Source: Acidobacteriota bacterium (GTDB taxonomy: Bacteria > Acidobacteriota > Terriglobia > Acidiferrales > UBA7541). Taken from it: a stretch of DNA of 64,000 nt. The translations under genes were made by a program, and so were the position numbers. Location of the stretch: NCBI GenBank assembly GCA_003225315.1, contig QHZD01000028.1, positions 1-64,000 of the forward strand. Reading direction: 5' to 3'. Positions 17,135 through 26,348 of this stretch are shown here, one piece after another (positions within the stretch are counted from its first letter, which is position 1; the number at the start of each line of letters is the position of its first letter). Below the pieces are notes generated by a model that had not been told where the DNA came from, did no database searches, and saw only the letters and a program-made list of their open reading frames with translations.

Positions 17135-17199
17135 ACGGCGCGGCGCGGGTGGTGCACGCTACGGTTTTCAGGGTGCGGTTTTCCCTGATTTCATCGCTA

Positions 17200-18207
17200 T
17201 CACTGAAACAGCTTCGGGTTGGGCACGTTTTCTTCCGCTTTGGCATTAGCGGACTTCAAGAACTGGTCGAGGCGGAGGAATTTGCGGCCGAGGGCGCCGC
17301 TGTAGGCGGACCATTCGGGTTCGCCGGAATCGACGGCCAGAGCGGCGCGGGCGGCGGCGAGTTTCGAATCGAGATCGTCGAGATAGTGGAAGACCAGAGC
17401 TTCGCGGATCATGGGCAGCTTCGGCGAGCCGAATTCGTATTGGCCATGGTGGCTGATGAGGAGATGCTGAACGACGGTCTTCAGGTTTGGCGGGAAACCT
17501 TCGATGGCGTCCATGGCTTTGGAGACGGTTTCAAATTCCATCATGATGTGGCCGAGGAGCTGGCCTTCGACGGTGTAGCCGATAGCGCGTTCGTAGCAGA
17601 GTTCGTCGAGCTTGCCGACATCGTGGAGCATCGCCGCGGTGAGAAGAAGATCGACGTCCAGCTCGGGATAGTGCGCGGCAGCTTGCTTGGCGAGCCCGCA
17701 CAAACTGAGGACGTGCTCGATGAGGCCGCCGAGAAACGCATGGTGCATGACTTTGGCGGCGGGGGCGCGCTTGTACTTCGCGGCGACTGCTGGATTCGAA
17801 ATGATGCCGGTGACGAGTTTGTTCAACCAGGGATTAGCGATGGAAGCGGCGAATTCCTGGAGCTGCGCGAAAAGCTTTTCGACATTTTCCTTGGTGTGAG
17901 GCAGAAAATCGGCGAGGTCGATCTCTTCGGGTTTCGCGAGGCGAAGCTGCAGCAGCGCAAGCTGGGGCCTGTTGCGGTAGATTTCAACGCGCGCGTTTAC
18001 CTTGACGAAATCGTCGCGGCTGATGTCCTTGGCAACGACGTCGAATTGATCCCACATGCGCGCTTCGATGGTGCCGCTGCGATCGCCAAGCTCGAGGCGG
18101 AGATAGGGTTTGCCTTCGCGGGTGTTGCGAATTTCTTTTTCGTGAACGAGGAAAAACGTAGTGATGGATTGTTCGGTGTTGAGATCGGTGACGAAAGGCG
18201 TCTTCAT
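17200..18207 (-). CDS. YhaM-like OB-fold/HD-domain 3'-5' exoribonuclease
   Basis: YLRLELGDRSGTIEARMWDQFDVV (OB) and MHHAFLGGLIEHVLSLCGLAKQ...LLTAAMLHDVGKLDEL (HD). Confidence 0.9.
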   Translation of the reverse strand: MKTPFVTDLNTEQSITTFFLVHEKEIRNTREGKPYLRLELGDRSGTIEARMWDQFDVVAKDISRDDFVKVNARVEIYRNRPQLALLQLRLAKPEEIDLADFLPHTKENVEKLFAQLQEFAASIANPWLNKLVTGIISNPAVAAKYKRAPAAKVMHHAFLGGLIEHVLSLCGLAKQAAAHYPELDVDLLLTAAMLHDVGKLDELCYERAIGYTVEGQLLGHIMMEFETVSKAMDAIEGFPPNLKTVVQHLLISHHGQYEFGSPKLPMIREALVFHYLDDLDSKLAAARAALAVDSGEPEWSAYSGALGRKFLRLDQFLKSANAKAEENVPNPKLFQ

Positions 18208-19475
18208 TTGAAGGTGGACGCCGAGCCAGAGCGCTTGCCGAAGAGCAGGAATTTCTTGTGTCCCTTCTTGCTCTTGGTCACTTCGGGTGTGGCGCTGACT
18301 TCCTGAATCTCGGAACCTCCGCCGCCGGCAATGTCCTGATAGCCGGGTTTGATCACCACGTAGCTCTGCTCGCGCAAGGTCTTGAGATATTCGCGCATCG
18401 CGGGTTCCATACGCGCGCTGTAAAGCCTGTCCATAATTTCGTTTTTGACTTTGGCGAGCGACTGTTCGCCTTCGTCGTAGTGCTCCAGGACTTGCAAAAC
18501 CAAGTAGCCTTGTTTCGTTTCCATGACTTCGGTTAGTTGATTGCGTTTCATTTGAAAGACTTTGTCTTCGAGCTCCTTCGAAAGCTCGCCGCGCTTGTAG
18601 ACGCCGAGAAAACCGCCCTGGCCCTTGGTGCTGCCATCGGAAAGACGCTTGGCAATTTCGCCGAAGTCCTCGCCGTCCTGGACGCGCTTGAGGGCGGTCT
18701 CCGCTTTTTTCTTCAGGTCGGGGAGATCTTCCGGCTTCTTCCCTTCCGTGTTGACGACAATTTCGCGCAGCGCCACCTGCTCCGGGCGCACGAATTCGGC
18801 TTTGTGCGCCTCGTAATACTTCGTCACTTCTTCGTCACTGACAGTGATGTGTGAACCGACTTCGCTGCTGATCACGCGCTGCGTCAGCAGAGTGTTCTTA
18901 ATGTTGTTCTTGAAATCCTCGAAGTTCATTCCCTGGCCGGAAACGGCCTTTTCCAGATCTTCCATGCTGGCGAGTTTGTTGTCGGTGCGGATGGCGTCGA
19001 GCCGTTTAATAAGCTCCGGCTCTACACTCACTCCCATGTCTTTGGCGCGCTGGACGAGGAGGGATTGGTCGACGAGGTCGCGAAGAGTGTGTTTCTGGCG
19101 ATCTTCGGTGGCGGTCTGCAACTGTTCCGGGGTGCAGCGATTCTGGCATTCGGTTTTGGCGTCTTCTACGGCGGTGTTGCGCGCCTTCTCGTATTCGGAG
19201 CGCGTGATGATTTCATTGTTGACGCGGGCGATAATTTCTTCGACGGTCTTTCCGGCATCGGGATTAGCCGGTTTCGGAGCAGCAGGCTTCGCGGGCTTTT
19301 CGGATTTCGGATCGGGCGCAGCCATCGGCGGCTTTTCAAGAGTGGGCGCGGGCGCCGGCGCCGGCTTCGGCTGGGAACCTTGCGGCTGGTCTTGCGCCGC
19401 AAGCAGCAGGGCACCAAGGGGCAAAGCCGCGCAGAACGCTACGATAACGGCTAGTTTTCGCATCAATTTCCTCAC
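18204..19475 (-). CDS. SurA/PpiC-type periplasmic peptidyl-prolyl isomerase
   Basis: Signal peptide, KTVEEIIARVNNEIITRSEYEKA, rotamase GEDFGEIAKRLSDGSTKGQGGFLGVYKRGELSKELEDKVFQMK. Confidence 0.92.
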   Translation of the reverse strand: MRKLMRKLAVIVAFCAALPLGALLLAAQDQPQGSQPKPAPAPAPTLEKPPMAAPDPKSEKPAKPAAPKPANPDAGKTVEEIIARVNNEIITRSEYEKARNTAVEDAKTECQNRCTPEQLQTATEDRQKHTLRDLVDQSLLVQRAKDMGVSVEPELIKRLDAIRTDNKLASMEDLEKAVSGQGMNFEDFKNNIKNTLLTQRVISSEVGSHITVSDEEVTKYYEAHKAEFVRPEQVALREIVVNTEGKKPEDLPDLKKKAETALKRVQDGEDFGEIAKRLSDGSTKGQGGFLGVYKRGELSKELEDKVFQMKRNQLTEVMETKQGYLVLQVLEHYDEGEQSLAKVKNEIMDRLYSARMEPAMREYLKTLREQSYVVIKPGYQDIAGGGGSEIQEVSATPEVTKSKKGHKKFLLFGKRSGSASTFK

Positions 19476-19484
19476 CTCTAAAGT

Positions 19485-22400
19485 TTAGCCCTGCCCTTGA
19501 AGGCCGAGCAATACGTTTCTCAAAGCAGCGGGGATGGATTCTCCTCGTTTGACTTCCATCCAGAGCACGCCGCTGGGATCCAACTTTATGCCTGTACGAG
19601 AGCGTACCACGGAGACGAGTTTCGCCGGGTCCAGCGTTGTCTCGGGATGGAAACGTACAGCAATGCGCGTTCCCTGGCGTTCGACGGCGGAAATCCGCAA
19701 GAGCTCACACATGGATTTGAGGGCGGCGTACTCCAAAAGGTTTTCCACGGAAGAAGGCGGCGCGCCGAAGCGGTCTTCGAGTTCTTTGCGCACGTCCTGT
19801 TTGTCTTCTTCGGAGGCGATCGAAGAAATACGTTTGTAGGTGCGCAGCCGGAGATTTTCGCTGGGGATGTAGTCCTGCGGGATTCGAACGTCAAAGCCGA
19901 GGCTGAGAGTGGTGCGGAGATCGGGAGCGACTTCTTCCCCCTTCAGTTTGGATACGGCCCGCTCCAGCATCTGGCAATACATATCGAAGCCGATGGCTTC
20001 GATATGGCCGTGCTGCTGGCGTCCGAGCATGTTGCCGGCGCCGCGCAATTCGAGATCGAGGGCGGCGATACGGAATCCGGCGCCGAGTTCGCTGAATTCT
20101 TTCATGGCGGCGAGGCGTTTGCGGGCGATGTCGGAAAGCGAAGTGTCCGGGGGAACGAGGAGATACGCGTAGGCGCGCTGAGCGGAACGACCGACGCGGC
20201 CGCGGAGTTGGTAGAGTTCGGCGAGGCCGAGACGGTCAGCGCGATTGATCAAGATAGTGTTGGCGCGGGGAATGTCGAGGCCGTTTTCGACGATGGTGGT
20301 TGCAACGAGAACGTCAGCTTCATCGCGGATGAATTTCAACATCACGCTTTCGAGTTCTTTCTCGGCCATTTGGCCGTGAGCCACAACGACACGCGCTTTG
20401 GGAACCAATTTTTGCACCATGACTCCGAGGGAATAGATGGATTCGACGCGATTGTGAATGAAGAAAACCTGGCCGTCGCGAGCAAGCTCGGTTTCGATTG
20501 CAGTTTGCACCAGCTCTTCCCGAAAAGGGGCGACGACGGTTTGAATGGCGAGGCGATCGCGCGGAGGAGTTTCAATGACGGACATGTCGCGAAGACCAAC
20601 AAGCGACATGTGCAGTGTGCGCGGAATGGGTGTGGCAGAAAGCGCGAGGGCATCTACGTTTTTGCGCATTTCCTTGAGGCGCTCTTTGTGGGCGACGCCG
20701 AAGCGCTGTTCTTCGTCCACGATGAGAAGACCGAGGTCGGCGAACTTCACGTCTTTGGAAAGCAGGCGATGCGTACCGATGACCACATCGACTTTGCCAG
20801 CTTCCAGATCGGCGAGGACTTTTTTCTGTTCGGCGGCGCTGCGGAAGCGGCTAAGCATTTCGATGCGCGCGGGGAAAGCAGCAAATCGTTTTTTGAAGGT
20901 TTCAAAATGCTGAAAAGTGAGGACGGTGGTAGGTGCGAGAACGGCGACCTGCTTGTTGTCGATTACGGTCTTAAATGACGCGCGCATGGCGACTTCTGTT
21001 TTGCCGTAACCAACGTCGCCGCAAAGGAGGCGGTCCATCGGCTCGGGGCGCTCCATGTCGCGCTTGATGTCGCGAATGGCGGTGACTTGGTCGGCGGTTT
21101 CCTCGAACTCAAAGGCGTCCTCGAACTCGCGTTGGAAATTGCCGTCCGGTGAAAAGGCGAACCCCTCAGTGGTCTTGCGCTGGGCGTAAAGAGCGAGAAG
21201 CTGGTCGGCCATGTCCTCGACGGATTTGCGCGCACGCGTCTTGCGGGCGTTCCAGACGGTACCGCCGAGCTTGTCCAGCGGCGGGTGAGTGCCTTCGAGG
21301 ACGCGATACGTTTGGACGAGGTCCATGCGTTCGAGGGGAACGTACAGGCGAGCATCTTCGGCGTATTTCAGCAACATGAATTCGCCACTGTGGCCGCCAG
21401 ATTCGATCTGGCGAAGACCTTCAAACTGGCCAATGCCGTGGTCCACGTGGACCACATAGTCGCCGGGTTTCAACTCGGCAAAATCGCCGAAGAAACCGGA
21501 GGTGCGAATCTTGCGGCTGGGACGCTCGACGGTCGGAGTGACGTCGAAAAGATCGGCGTGGCCGAAAAGAGTAAGGCGTGCATCGGGAAACGTGACGCCT
21601 TCGGCGAAGGGCGCGCGAATCAGCAACATCGCCGCAGATTCCTGCGCGCCTTCGGCGGTGAATCCGGCGGCAGCATCTTCCGATTCGCCGAGGACGTAGG
21701 GAACTTCGTATTCGCGGCAAATGTCGGCAAAGCGCTCGATTTCTCCAGTGCTTGCGGCGGTCAAGAAAACCGTCCCACCGGAAGCGAGCTGAGACTTCAC
21801 GTCACCCATGCAGGCAACGACATCGCCGTGAAAACGGGCGCTGGGCCGAGAGGAAAGCTCAAACTGCGGCGTGGAACCGATTGCGAGAGCGAGTTGTTCG
21901 ATGTGAATTTGGGAAGTTTTTTCGAGAGCGGCGGCAAATTGCTCTTCAGTCCAAAAATAATGAGAGGCGGCGGGTGAGTTGGCGTGGCCGTGGCGCTCGT
22001 AGTTTTCTGTAGCGGCGGCGAGATGCTTGGCAGCGGCCTCACGCAAAGATTGAGGCTCATCAAGGAAGACGATCGGGCGGAGCGAACTTTCTGCCAGCTC
22101 AAACAGCGTGCTTGTGCCGGATTCGCCGGCGGGGCCAAAGTACGATGGTGCTTCCCAGGAGGCTTCGTTCAAGTTTGTTTGGTCGGGTGCGGGGACAGAC
22201 CATTCCGTCAGCGGCAAGAACGTGGTGCGAACAACGGGGGCGATCGACCGTTGGGTGCGAGGGTCAAATTCGCGAACGGATTCGACGGTGTCGCCAAGCA
22301 GCTCAATGCGGACGGGGCGAGCCGCTTCCGGCGAGAAAACATCGACGATGCCACCGCGCACGGCGAATTGGCCCGGCAGCTCTACCATTTCCGTTCGCGT

Positions 22401-22916
22401 GTAGCCCACGGAACCAAGGTGAGAAATCAATTCTACGTGAGGAATCTCGGTGTCTTTTGCCAGGGTGCGCGTGAGATAGAGGTAGGCTGCCGGATCCTGA
22501 TAGCGCCAGAGGGCAGCAGCAATGGGGGCGATTACGAGAGAGATTTGTCCGTCGGCGACGCGAAAAAGGGTGGCGGCACGGCGTTCGAGAATGTCCGCGT
22601 GCGGGCTTTGCGACTCCCAGGGCAGCCGGTCAAAGGCAGGAAGTGTGGCGACGCCGCCCGTGGCTCCTGGAAAGACGCCGCTGAAGAAACGCAGCGTTTC
22701 CGCGAGGGCTTCGGCGCGGCGATTGGAGTCCGTGACAAAAAATGCCGGACGCCGCAGCGCGTGCGTCAAATAGGCGGCAACAAGGGCCTTCGCGACATCG
22801 TGCAAGCCGGTGATTGAAATGTGGTTGGCTCCGGAGCGCAGAGCAGCGAGCGCGCCCTCCATCGCCGCGTGGCGAAGCAAGGCCTCCAATCTTTCGCGGA
22901 CAGCTGGAAGTATCAT
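19485..22916 (-). CDS. mfd: Transcription-repair coupling factor Mfd
   Basis: GDYVVHVDHGIGQFEGL, DRLLCGDVGYGKTEVAMRASFKTV, DEEQRFGV, IENGLDIPRANTILINRADRLGLAELYQLRGRVGRS. Confidence 0.98.
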   Translation of the reverse strand: MILPAVRERLEALLRHAAMEGALAALRSGANHISITGLHDVAKALVAAYLTHALRRPAFFVTDSNRRAEALAETLRFFSGVFPGATGGVATLPAFDRLPWESQSPHADILERRAATLFRVADGQISLVIAPIAAALWRYQDPAAYLYLTRTLAKDTEIPHVELISHLGSVGYTRTEMVELPGQFAVRGGIVDVFSPEAARPVRIELLGDTVESVREFDPRTQRSIAPVVRTTFLPLTEWSVPAPDQTNLNEASWEAPSYFGPAGESGTSTLFELAESSLRPIVFLDEPQSLREAAAKHLAAATENYERHGHANSPAASHYFWTEEQFAAALEKTSQIHIEQLALAIGSTPQFELSSRPSARFHGDVVACMGDVKSQLASGGTVFLTAASTGEIERFADICREYEVPYVLGESEDAAAGFTAEGAQESAAMLLIRAPFAEGVTFPDARLTLFGHADLFDVTPTVERPSRKIRTSGFFGDFAELKPGDYVVHVDHGIGQFEGLRQIESGGHSGEFMLLKYAEDARLYVPLERMDLVQTYRVLEGTHPPLDKLGGTVWNARKTRARKSVEDMADQLLALYAQRKTTEGFAFSPDGNFQREFEDAFEFEETADQVTAIRDIKRDMERPEPMDRLLCGDVGYGKTEVAMRASFKTVIDNKQVAVLAPTTVLTFQHFETFKKRFAAFPARIEMLSRFRSAAEQKKVLADLEAGKVDVVIGTHRLLSKDVKFADLGLLIVDEEQRFGVAHKERLKEMRKNVDALALSATPIPRTLHMSLVGLRDMSVIETPPRDRLAIQTVVAPFREELVQTAIETELARDGQVFFIHNRVESIYSLGVMVQKLVPKARVVVAHGQMAEKELESVMLKFIRDEADVLVATTIVENGLDIPRANTILINRADRLGLAELYQLRGRVGRSAQRAYAYLLVPPDTSLSDIARKRLAAMKEFSELGAGFRIAALDLELRGAGNMLGRQQHGHIEAIGFDMYCQMLERAVSKLKGEEVAPDLRTTLSLGFDVRIPQDYIPSENLRLRTYKRISSIASEEDKQDVRKELEDRFGAPPSSVENLLEYAALKSMCELLRISAVERQGTRIAVRFHPETTLDPAKLVSVVRSRTGIKLDPSGVLWMEVKRGESIPAALRNVLLGLQGQG

Positions 22917-22922
22917 GCGTGG

Positions 22923-23471
22923 CTAATCAGGATTCCGCGCGAGGGGGGGCGCAGCTTTAGGCTGAGGCTTCTCGCCTTCGCGTATTTTCTGGAGAATGGC
23001 CGATGTCGAATAGCCCGGGACCACGGGAATAGAGACGACGCGGCCGCCAGCGGCTTCCACTTCTTCGCGGCCGACGATCTGGTTGCCCGGCCAATCGCCG
23101 CCCTTTACCAAAACATCGGGGAGCAGGCGCGCAATCACTTCGCGCGGCGTCAGGTCATCGAAGATCACGACGGCGTCCACGGATTCTAAAGCCGCGAGAA
23201 TTTCCGCGCGCTCGCGTTCGGAGATAACGGGGCGCCCTTCCCCTTTTAGTTGGCGAACACTCGCATCGCTATTCAGCCCGACGATGAGGACATCTCCCAA
23301 TTCGCGCGCCAGTTCGAGGCTGCGGATATGGCCAGGATGGAGGAGGTCAAAGCAGCCGTTGGTGAAAACGACGCGGCGGCCGTTGCGTTTCTCGCGGCCA
23401 AATCGCAGAATCGCTTCCTCAAGTATAAGGATCGACGAATGCAACGGGTCTCCATGCGAGCCTGAAAACAA
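22923..23471 (-). CDS. rfaE2: D-glycero-beta-D-manno-heptose 1-phosphate adenylyltransferase-like nucleotidyltransferase
   Basis: [94 protein letters not shown]. Confidence 0.93.
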   Translation of the reverse strand: MFSGSHGDPLHSSILILEEAILRFGREKRNGRRVVFTNGCFDLLHPGHIRSLELARELGDVLIVGLNSDASVRQLKGEGRPVISERERAEILAALESVDAVVIFDDLTPREVIARLLPDVLVKGGDWPGNQIVGREEVEAAGGRVVSIPVVPGYSTSAILQKIREGEKPQPKAAPPLARNPD

Positions 23472-23916
23472 CAGAGTGAACTCCGCGAAAAATTAGTTTA
23501 TCACGCGCAATAGGTCCGGCGCGCAAGGGCGGCGGGATAGTGGGTCGGTCTTCGATCACATGACTCATCAGGAGTTGGGAACTTCTTCCAAGGCATTTGG
23601 GGTCCAAGGATTACTTCAGGGTAGCCGACAATACGTCCGGAATGTGAACTCGGCTTGAGGTGCATGTACTCCAGCCCCCTGCCCGCTTCTCGACGCTCCA
23701 CATATTTCAAGCCTTTGGGAATTCTGAAAAGCCCCCACGCAACAACGGCTTGTGGGGCGCCCTCGCGGTCGAGTGACCTCAACGGTCAGGACCGCCCGCC
23801 CTTGCAAGGGGGAGAAGGTGACCCAAAACCTAGTATCCGGTGTGACAGAGAATGGGAGCGGTTCAAAAGGATTAAACCTCGTATAATCTCGTGCGCGCAA
23901 CTGGGGAGCAGAACAT

Positions 23917-24363
23917 ATGAACGTACAAGAACAAATCAAGAAGTATATTACCAGCCAACCGGAGCCAAAACGCAGTGACATGCGAGAGTTGCATCGGCTC
24001 ACACTTCAAGTGTCACCAGAATGCAAATTATGGTTCTTCGATGGTAAAGACAGCAAAAATCATACTGTTTCCAACCCTACGATTGGATATGGATTTCACA
24101 CAATAAAATATGCCAATGGAAAAAGTAGAGAGTTTTTTCACATTGGTGTGAGCGGAAACAAAACCGGAATCTCTGTCTATATTCTTGGTCTCAAAGATAA
24201 GAAGTACTTAGCCAAAACGTATGGAAAAAAACTAGGCAAGGCGAGCGTGACCGGATATTGCATTCGGTTTAAAGCTCTAAAGGATATAAACATCGATACG
24301 CTTGAAGCGGCAATCCGATACGGGCTTGCAGCTCAGAATGAAAAAGGCAAGCTGACGAAATAA
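23917..24363 (+). CDS. DUF1801-like protein
   Basis: MNVQEQIKKYITSQPEPKRSDMRELHRLTLQVSPECKLWFFDGKDSKNHTVSNPTIGYG; locally AT-rich. Confidence 0.75.
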   Translation: MNVQEQIKKYITSQPEPKRSDMRELHRLTLQVSPECKLWFFDGKDSKNHTVSNPTIGYGFHTIKYANGKSREFFHIGVSGNKTGISVYILGLKDKKYLAKTYGKKLGKASVTGYCIRFKALKDINIDTLEAAIRYGLAAQNEKGKLTK

Positions 24364-24450
24364 TTCCACTGTTAAAGGCAAGCAGTTATCGATGGAAGGC
24401 ACTCCAGTATACGATCCCTACAGCCCTGACCCGCGCCACAAAGCCATTCT

Positions 24451-25149
24451 CTATAAAACGGGTCTCCCGCAATAGTCGTGCGGCTCTCTGTCAGCGCTCC
24501 TTGCCTTTCTCTGTTTGCCGTTGCCGACTGCGGAAGTATCACGCGCGACCCGGAAGTAATTCCACTTGCCTGGTAAGCCGGAGACGGCGATCGCCTCCCC
24601 GTCTCGTGGACGAGCGGGTGATGAAAGCATGGCAACACGGTGCAGGTAGCCGATTGTTTCTTTGGGTGTTTGTATGAGGTGTGGCTTGTCAGTGAACGGG
24701 TTGATTTTCAATTTCAGTAAGGCGAGGTCGTGGCGCACATCCTCGTCGATAACTTCGCACTCCGTGAAGTTAAAGCTCGCTCGGATACTTAGCGTGGCAC
24801 CTCCGGACTTGTAGTTCTCGAGATTCGGAAGCGCCAGTCCCACGACAAGGGACTTGTGCCCTCCGGTTTGAATAGCCTGAAAACTCTGGACAACATGACG
24901 AGCCGTGACTGCATACCCCTCAGCACTCACGAGAAAGCCGCTGCCCAGGGTGACATAGGCGGGCCTCGATGGAAGTTGAAACTGTCCAGTTGTGCTAGGA
25001 GGTTGCTCGATGCGAAGAGAAATCTGCACAACTGAAGGCCGCATGAATTCGATAGCTTCCGGCAAGGCCATCTTTTTCGTCTGTGCGTGAACGTTGAGAC
25101 TCACCAAAGCCAGAAGGCTGGCAGCTACGACTGGGACTCTTAACATCAA
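24451..25149 (-). pseudogene. Trypsin-like serine protease, C-terminus apparently disrupted
   Basis: LGSGFLVSAEGYAVTARHVV (His) and DEDVRHDLALLKL (Asp) present; no GxSGGP Ser motif; C-terminus becomes low-similarity after IAVSGLPGK. Confidence 0.6.
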
Positions 25150-25401
25150 TGGTCTCCTGTGGAGGTAGTGTACTCCTCGGAGTTGGAACGACCGAGGGAC
25201 GATTCCTTGCAGTCGAGCGGGTGAGAATGCCCCAAGAGTTGGTATGTGCGCTCACTTTATTGTTCCGGTAGTCTGCGGGCTGCATTTTCCACCACCAAGT
25301 CCGGCTGAGGCTGTGCTCTGGGAGTTACAGCGCAAACGGAAATTGCCTGGATACGTGAAACACTTGGGCTCCGTCCACGTATATATCTGTAAGAAGGGGC
25401 A

Positions 25402-26139
25402 ATGTCCTATTCGCCCGCACTGATTGCGCATATTTGCGGTGGGTCCCTGGGGTTGCTGTCCGGGACTGCTGCTATGATTTTCCGCAAAGGTTCCCCCGGC
25501 CATGTGCTGGCGGGAAAGGTTTTTGTCGCATCCATGCTCACCATGGGCGCCTTCGCGACGTACCTGGCCATCACGAGGAATCAACCCAACAACATTGGCG
25601 GCGGGATTCTCACCGTTTATCTGATCGGAACGGCCTGGCTGACGGCCAGGCGCAGAGACGGGGAAACGAGCCGTTTTGATTGGGTTCTGCTCCTGATTCC
25701 CCTGGCGAATGGCATCCTCAGCTGGATGACCGGCGTCAAAGTCCTGCGTAGCGGACACAGGTCACTCGACGGAGTTCCTGTTGGAATGATCCTTTTCATG
25801 GGTTCGGTGTGTCTGCTTGCCGCGGCGGGGGACGTTCGCATGCTGGTGAGCGGCGGCGTTGCTGGAGTCAAGCGCATCTCGCGGCATCTCTGGCGCATGT
25901 GCTTTGGGCTGTTCATCGCATCAGGGTCTTTTTTCTTGGGAGGGTCAAACCGCCCACTGAGATTGCTTTCGACCGTGGGGATAGGAAAATATCTATCCCC
26001 GGCTTTATTCAACACAACCTTGTATTTGGTTCTCACTATCCTTCCGCTGATTTTGCTGATTTTCTGGCTCATCCGAGTGCGCTTCACTAATGCATACAAG
26101 GGAAAGCCGGCATCACTTGCATCCACGAGCGCTGATTAA
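25402..26139 (+). CDS. DUF2306-like multi-TM membrane protein
   Basis: LIAHICGGSLGLLSGTAAMIFRKGSPGHVLAGKVFVASMLTMGAFATYLAI. Confidence 0.75.
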   Translation: MSYSPALIAHICGGSLGLLSGTAAMIFRKGSPGHVLAGKVFVASMLTMGAFATYLAITRNQPNNIGGGILTVYLIGTAWLTARRRDGETSRFDWVLLLIPLANGILSWMTGVKVLRSGHRSLDGVPVGMILFMGSVCLLAAAGDVRMLVSGGVAGVKRISRHLWRMCFGLFIASGSFFLGGSNRPLRLLSTVGIGKYLSPALFNTTLYLVLTILPLILLIFWLIRVRFTNAYKGKPASLASTSAD

Positions 26140-26148
26140 CGCGGCAAC

Positions 26149-26199
26149 CGCGCAAATGGACCCGACTTATCGCCCACCAACGCGCAAGTGGGACCTGAC
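26149..26199. repeat. Direct repeat pair CGCGCAAATGGACCCGAC / CGCGCAAGTGGGACCTGAC, possible mobile-element remnant
   Basis: Units at 26149-26166 and 26181-26199 right after the stop of the preceding gene. Confidence 0.5.
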
Positions 26200-26348
26200 A
26201 CTTTAAAATCCCGCCCTCGCATGATTAAATCCCTGGCACCGCGTCTGCTCCATGGCTGTTCCGGGTTTGCGGTGTCCGGAGTTTATCGCGTACGAATTTG
26301 AGGAGAGGAACTCGCGGTCATTGGACTGAAGGCGCGAGAAATTGTGAT

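Noticed and set aside
17149-18306. 385-aa plus-strand ORF
   Set aside because: Antisense to the well-supported YhaM-like HD gene; composition (many F/A/E/G) is typical of an antisense frame in GC-rich coding DNA.
19497-20978. 493-aa plus-strand ORF
   Set aside because: Antisense to mfd, which has all expected helicase and RID motifs.
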